In this document: positions 6,686-7,869 of the stretch, one piece after another
How the letters are laid out: each line of letters opens with the position of its first letter
How positions within the stretch are numbered: position 1 is the stretch's first letter
NCBI GenBank assembly: GCA_031260095.1
Contig: JAIRKN010000060.1
Span: 1-7,869 of the forward strand
Source: Tannerella sp.
GTDB lineage: Bacteria; Bacteroidota; Bacteroidia; Bacteroidales; Tannerellaceae
Reading direction: 5' to 3'
Length of the DNA stretch: 7,869 nt
Made by a program: the position numbers and the translations under genes
Notes under the pieces: generated by a model
The model's input: only the letters and a program-made list of their open reading frames with translations
Databases searched by the model: none
What the model was told of the DNA's origin: nothing

Positions 6686-6759
6686 TTAGCTTTTTCCTAC
6701 CGTCATCTCACAATTTTAAACCGCGCGCAGTATAATGAGAGGATAAGTAGCCGAATAAG

Positions 6760-6767
6760 CAAAGATA
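6760..6767 (-). promoter_or_regulatory. Distal candidate -7 promoter box of the L-sugar operon
   Basis: TATCTTTG on the minus strand is a full TAnnTTTG match, with TTTT (three of four bases of TTTG) 19 nt upstream at 6787-6790. A transcript from here would carry a leader of about 245 nt containing the nested inverted repeat. Confidence 0.4.
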
Positions 6768-6780
6768 TTAGTTAATCTAA

Positions 6781-6927
6781 AAAGAAAAAACTGACTTCCG
6801 ACACACCTCCCGTGTGGCGCAGATCATGAATGAACATCTGTCTATGCCGGAAGATGCAATTCTTTCTCCGGATGATTTTAGGAAAAACGTTGAAAGCGTC
6901 ATAGAAAATGTAGTACTTATTTCCTGA
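6781..6927 (+). pseudogene. Short plus-strand coding-like remnant, unrecognised
   Basis: A frame is open for 48 codons from just after TAA 6778-6780 to TGA 6925-6927. The first ATG is at 6826, which would give only 33 residues. The translation looks protein-like and amphipathic: FRHTSRVAQIMNEHL, then MPEDAILSPDDFRKNVESVI. Codon choice is ordinary for the locus. No start codon or ribosome binding site precedes the first 15 coding-looking codons, so it reads like the C-terminal end of a gene whose 5' part was deleted. It is convergent with the GH127 gene, whose stop codon is 6 nt away. I do not recognise the family. It could also be chance or a tiny real peptide from 6826. Confidence 0.3.
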
Positions 6928-6933
6928 CGAAGC

Positions 6934-7869
6934 TTATTTGTCATACGGCTCATAAATGGTTTGCGTCACGTTCATCGGCTCGGGAATCCATACGCGGTAA
7001 CGGAGCGCATTGTTCCAGGTGTTACCGGCGGAAGCGAAATCGCAGAAATGGATCTGCTTCGGATGAGCGCCTTCCGCGTCGAAGGTGCCCGGAGCCAGCG
7101 GCGCCGTGAATGCCAGCCATATCCCATCCGGTTTACGGACGGCGGGCGTCAGTTCCACGTAACCGTCTTTATCCAGGATACGGGCAGCCTCGTCCACAAA
7201 GCCGTCTCCGAAACGGCTGTCGCGCGCCAGTACCACCGGCCCCCTGACGATAGCCGCCGAGCCGTTCTGCCGTACCACACGGGCGCGAACGTCCAACTGC
7301 AAGCGGATGACGTCGCCTTTTTTCCACGTGCGGTCAATCCGGAAATACTCGCCGGGCGTCACGCCGGCCAATGTTTCCCCGTTGACCGAGACACTGTTCT
7401 CCTTGCTCCATGCCGGAATACGCAGAGCCATCACAAAACTCTCCGGCCGGCCGGCGTCCACCCGGATGGTCACCACTCCGTCCTCCGGATAGCGGGTCTG
7501 CTGATTCAAGGAAACTTTGTTTTTCCTGTCCCAAACGATTTCCGCCGAGAGGTCGGTGTACAGGTTCACGATGACATCCCTGTCCGACCGCATCACGGCC
7601 ACTTGCGGCAGGAGCGCGAAACCCCGCGGCCCGTTGGCGTTGCAGCAGTTGATGTGCATTCCGCACTGGCCGTGTCCCGGATCGCGCAGTCCGTCGAGCG
7701 GGCTGTACATTACGATTTGTGAGGCATCGTCTTTCATGGCGGCCGGCAAGGCATTGCAGGCCGCAAGTTCTATCCGGTCGGCATATATGGGATTGCCGGT
7801 GAGTGCAAGCAATGAACGGCAGAGTTTCAGCCAGGTCACCGTTACGCAGGTTTCCATCGTATGATAAGT
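6934..7869 (-). CDS. GH127 (DUF1680) beta-L-arabinofuranosidase-type glycosidase, C-terminal part
   Basis: The last 312 residues of a protein whose family is usually about 600-700 long; the frame is open to the window edge and its start lies outside. The family uses a zinc-bound cysteine nucleophile. Glu6 and Cys8 (METC, counted from the window edge) match Glu338/Cys340 of Bifidobacterium HypBA1, and Cys75-Cys76 in INCCNANGPRG match Cys417/Cys418, of which the first is the nucleophile. The acid/base Glu lies upstream, outside the window. After the barrel come beta-sandwich stretches (VIVNLYTDLSAEIVW, then FVMALRIPAW) and a C-terminal YEPYDK. Relatives cleave beta-L-arabinofuranosides or, in some gut Bacteroides, the aceric acid side chain of rhamnogalacturonan II. 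It is much more GC-rich than the operon that follows 425 bp later, and is probably a separate transcript. Substrate cannot be decided here. Confidence 0.92.
   Translation of the reverse strand, partial: TYHTMETCVTVTWLKLCRSLLALTGNPIYADRIELAACNALPAAMKDDASQIVMYSPLDGLRDPGHGQCGMHINCCNANGPRGFALLPQVAVMRSDRDVIVNLYTDLSAEIVWDRKNKVSLNQQTRYPEDGVVTIRVDAGRPESFVMALRIPAWSKENSVSVNGETLAGVTPGEYFRIDRTWKKGDVIRLQLDVRARVVRQNGSAAIVRGPVVLARDSRFGDGFVDEAARILDKDGYVELTPAVRKPDGIWLAFTAPLAPGTFDAEGAHPKQIHFCDFASAGNTWNNALRYRVWIPEPMNVTQTIYEPYDK

Noticed and set aside
6784..6816. CACAC/GTGTG hairpin (6802-6816) followed on the minus strand by a T-rich run, as a GH127 terminator
   Set aside because: The stem is only 5 bp, 11 nt separate it from the T-run, and it is about 120 nt past the stop codon.
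6961..7722. 253-codon open frame on the plus strand
   Set aside because: It is the antisense shadow of the GC-rich GH127 gene, whose cysteine/zinc motifs are convincing; the antisense translation has no recognisable domain.
1..7869. CRISPR array, tRNA or rRNA genes, SusC/SusD pair or sugar-responsive regulator gene
   Set aside because: No regularly spaced repeats, cloverleaf or rRNA-like stretches were seen, and no coding region matches TonB-dependent transporters, SusD or regulators within this window.

Overview
The window looks like an accessory carbohydrate-use locus from the phylum Bacteroidota, probably a gut Bacteroidales. The support is Bacteroides-type -7 boxes (TAnnTTTG) about 30 nt before two starts, weak or absent Shine-Dalgarno sequences, a lipoprotein-type GH29 enzyme and a set of glycosidase families typical of polysaccharide-utilisation loci. 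All well-supported genes lie on the minus strand, so transcription runs from high to low coordinates.

From right to left: (i) 7869-6934, the C-terminal part of a GH127-type (DUF1680) beta-L-arabinofuranosidase; (ii) 6933-6509, an intergenic stretch with two candidate promoters, an 84-nt three-tier nested inverted repeat and a short plus-strand coding-like remnant; (iii) 6508-1551, a five-gene operon: L-galactose/L-fucose dehydrogenase-like aldo/keto reductase, LgoD-like zinc dehydrogenase, amidohydrolase-2 lactonase, RhaM-family mutarotase and a GH29 alpha-L-fucosidase lipoprotein; (iv) 1550-516, about 1 kb without an intact gene, holding a decayed beta-helix (pectate-lyase-like) gene split by a 243-bp MITE with clear terminal inverted repeats and a 9-bp target duplication; (v) 515-1, the N-terminus of a GH38 alpha-mannosidase with a Tat-type leader.

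The operon makes chemical sense as release and oxidation of an L-galacto-configured sugar. GH29 would free L-fucose (or L-galactose) outside the cytoplasm, the mutarotase would balance its anomers, the aldo/keto reductase would oxidise C1 to the lactone, the amidohydrolase would open the lactone to the aldonate, and the zinc dehydrogenase would oxidise the aldonate. Because the dehydrogenase resembles L-galactonate 5-dehydrogenase and the reductase resembles plant L-galactose dehydrogenase, the set could run L-galactose to D-tagaturonate. The parallel route for L-fucose would give an unusual 5-keto-6-deoxy acid. No kinase, aldolase or dehydratase is in the window.

The operon is visibly poorer in GC than the two flanking glycosidases (sampled 60-base lines give about 45-47% against 63-72%), and both of its borders carry debris. 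This suggests, but does not prove, that it was acquired as a block.
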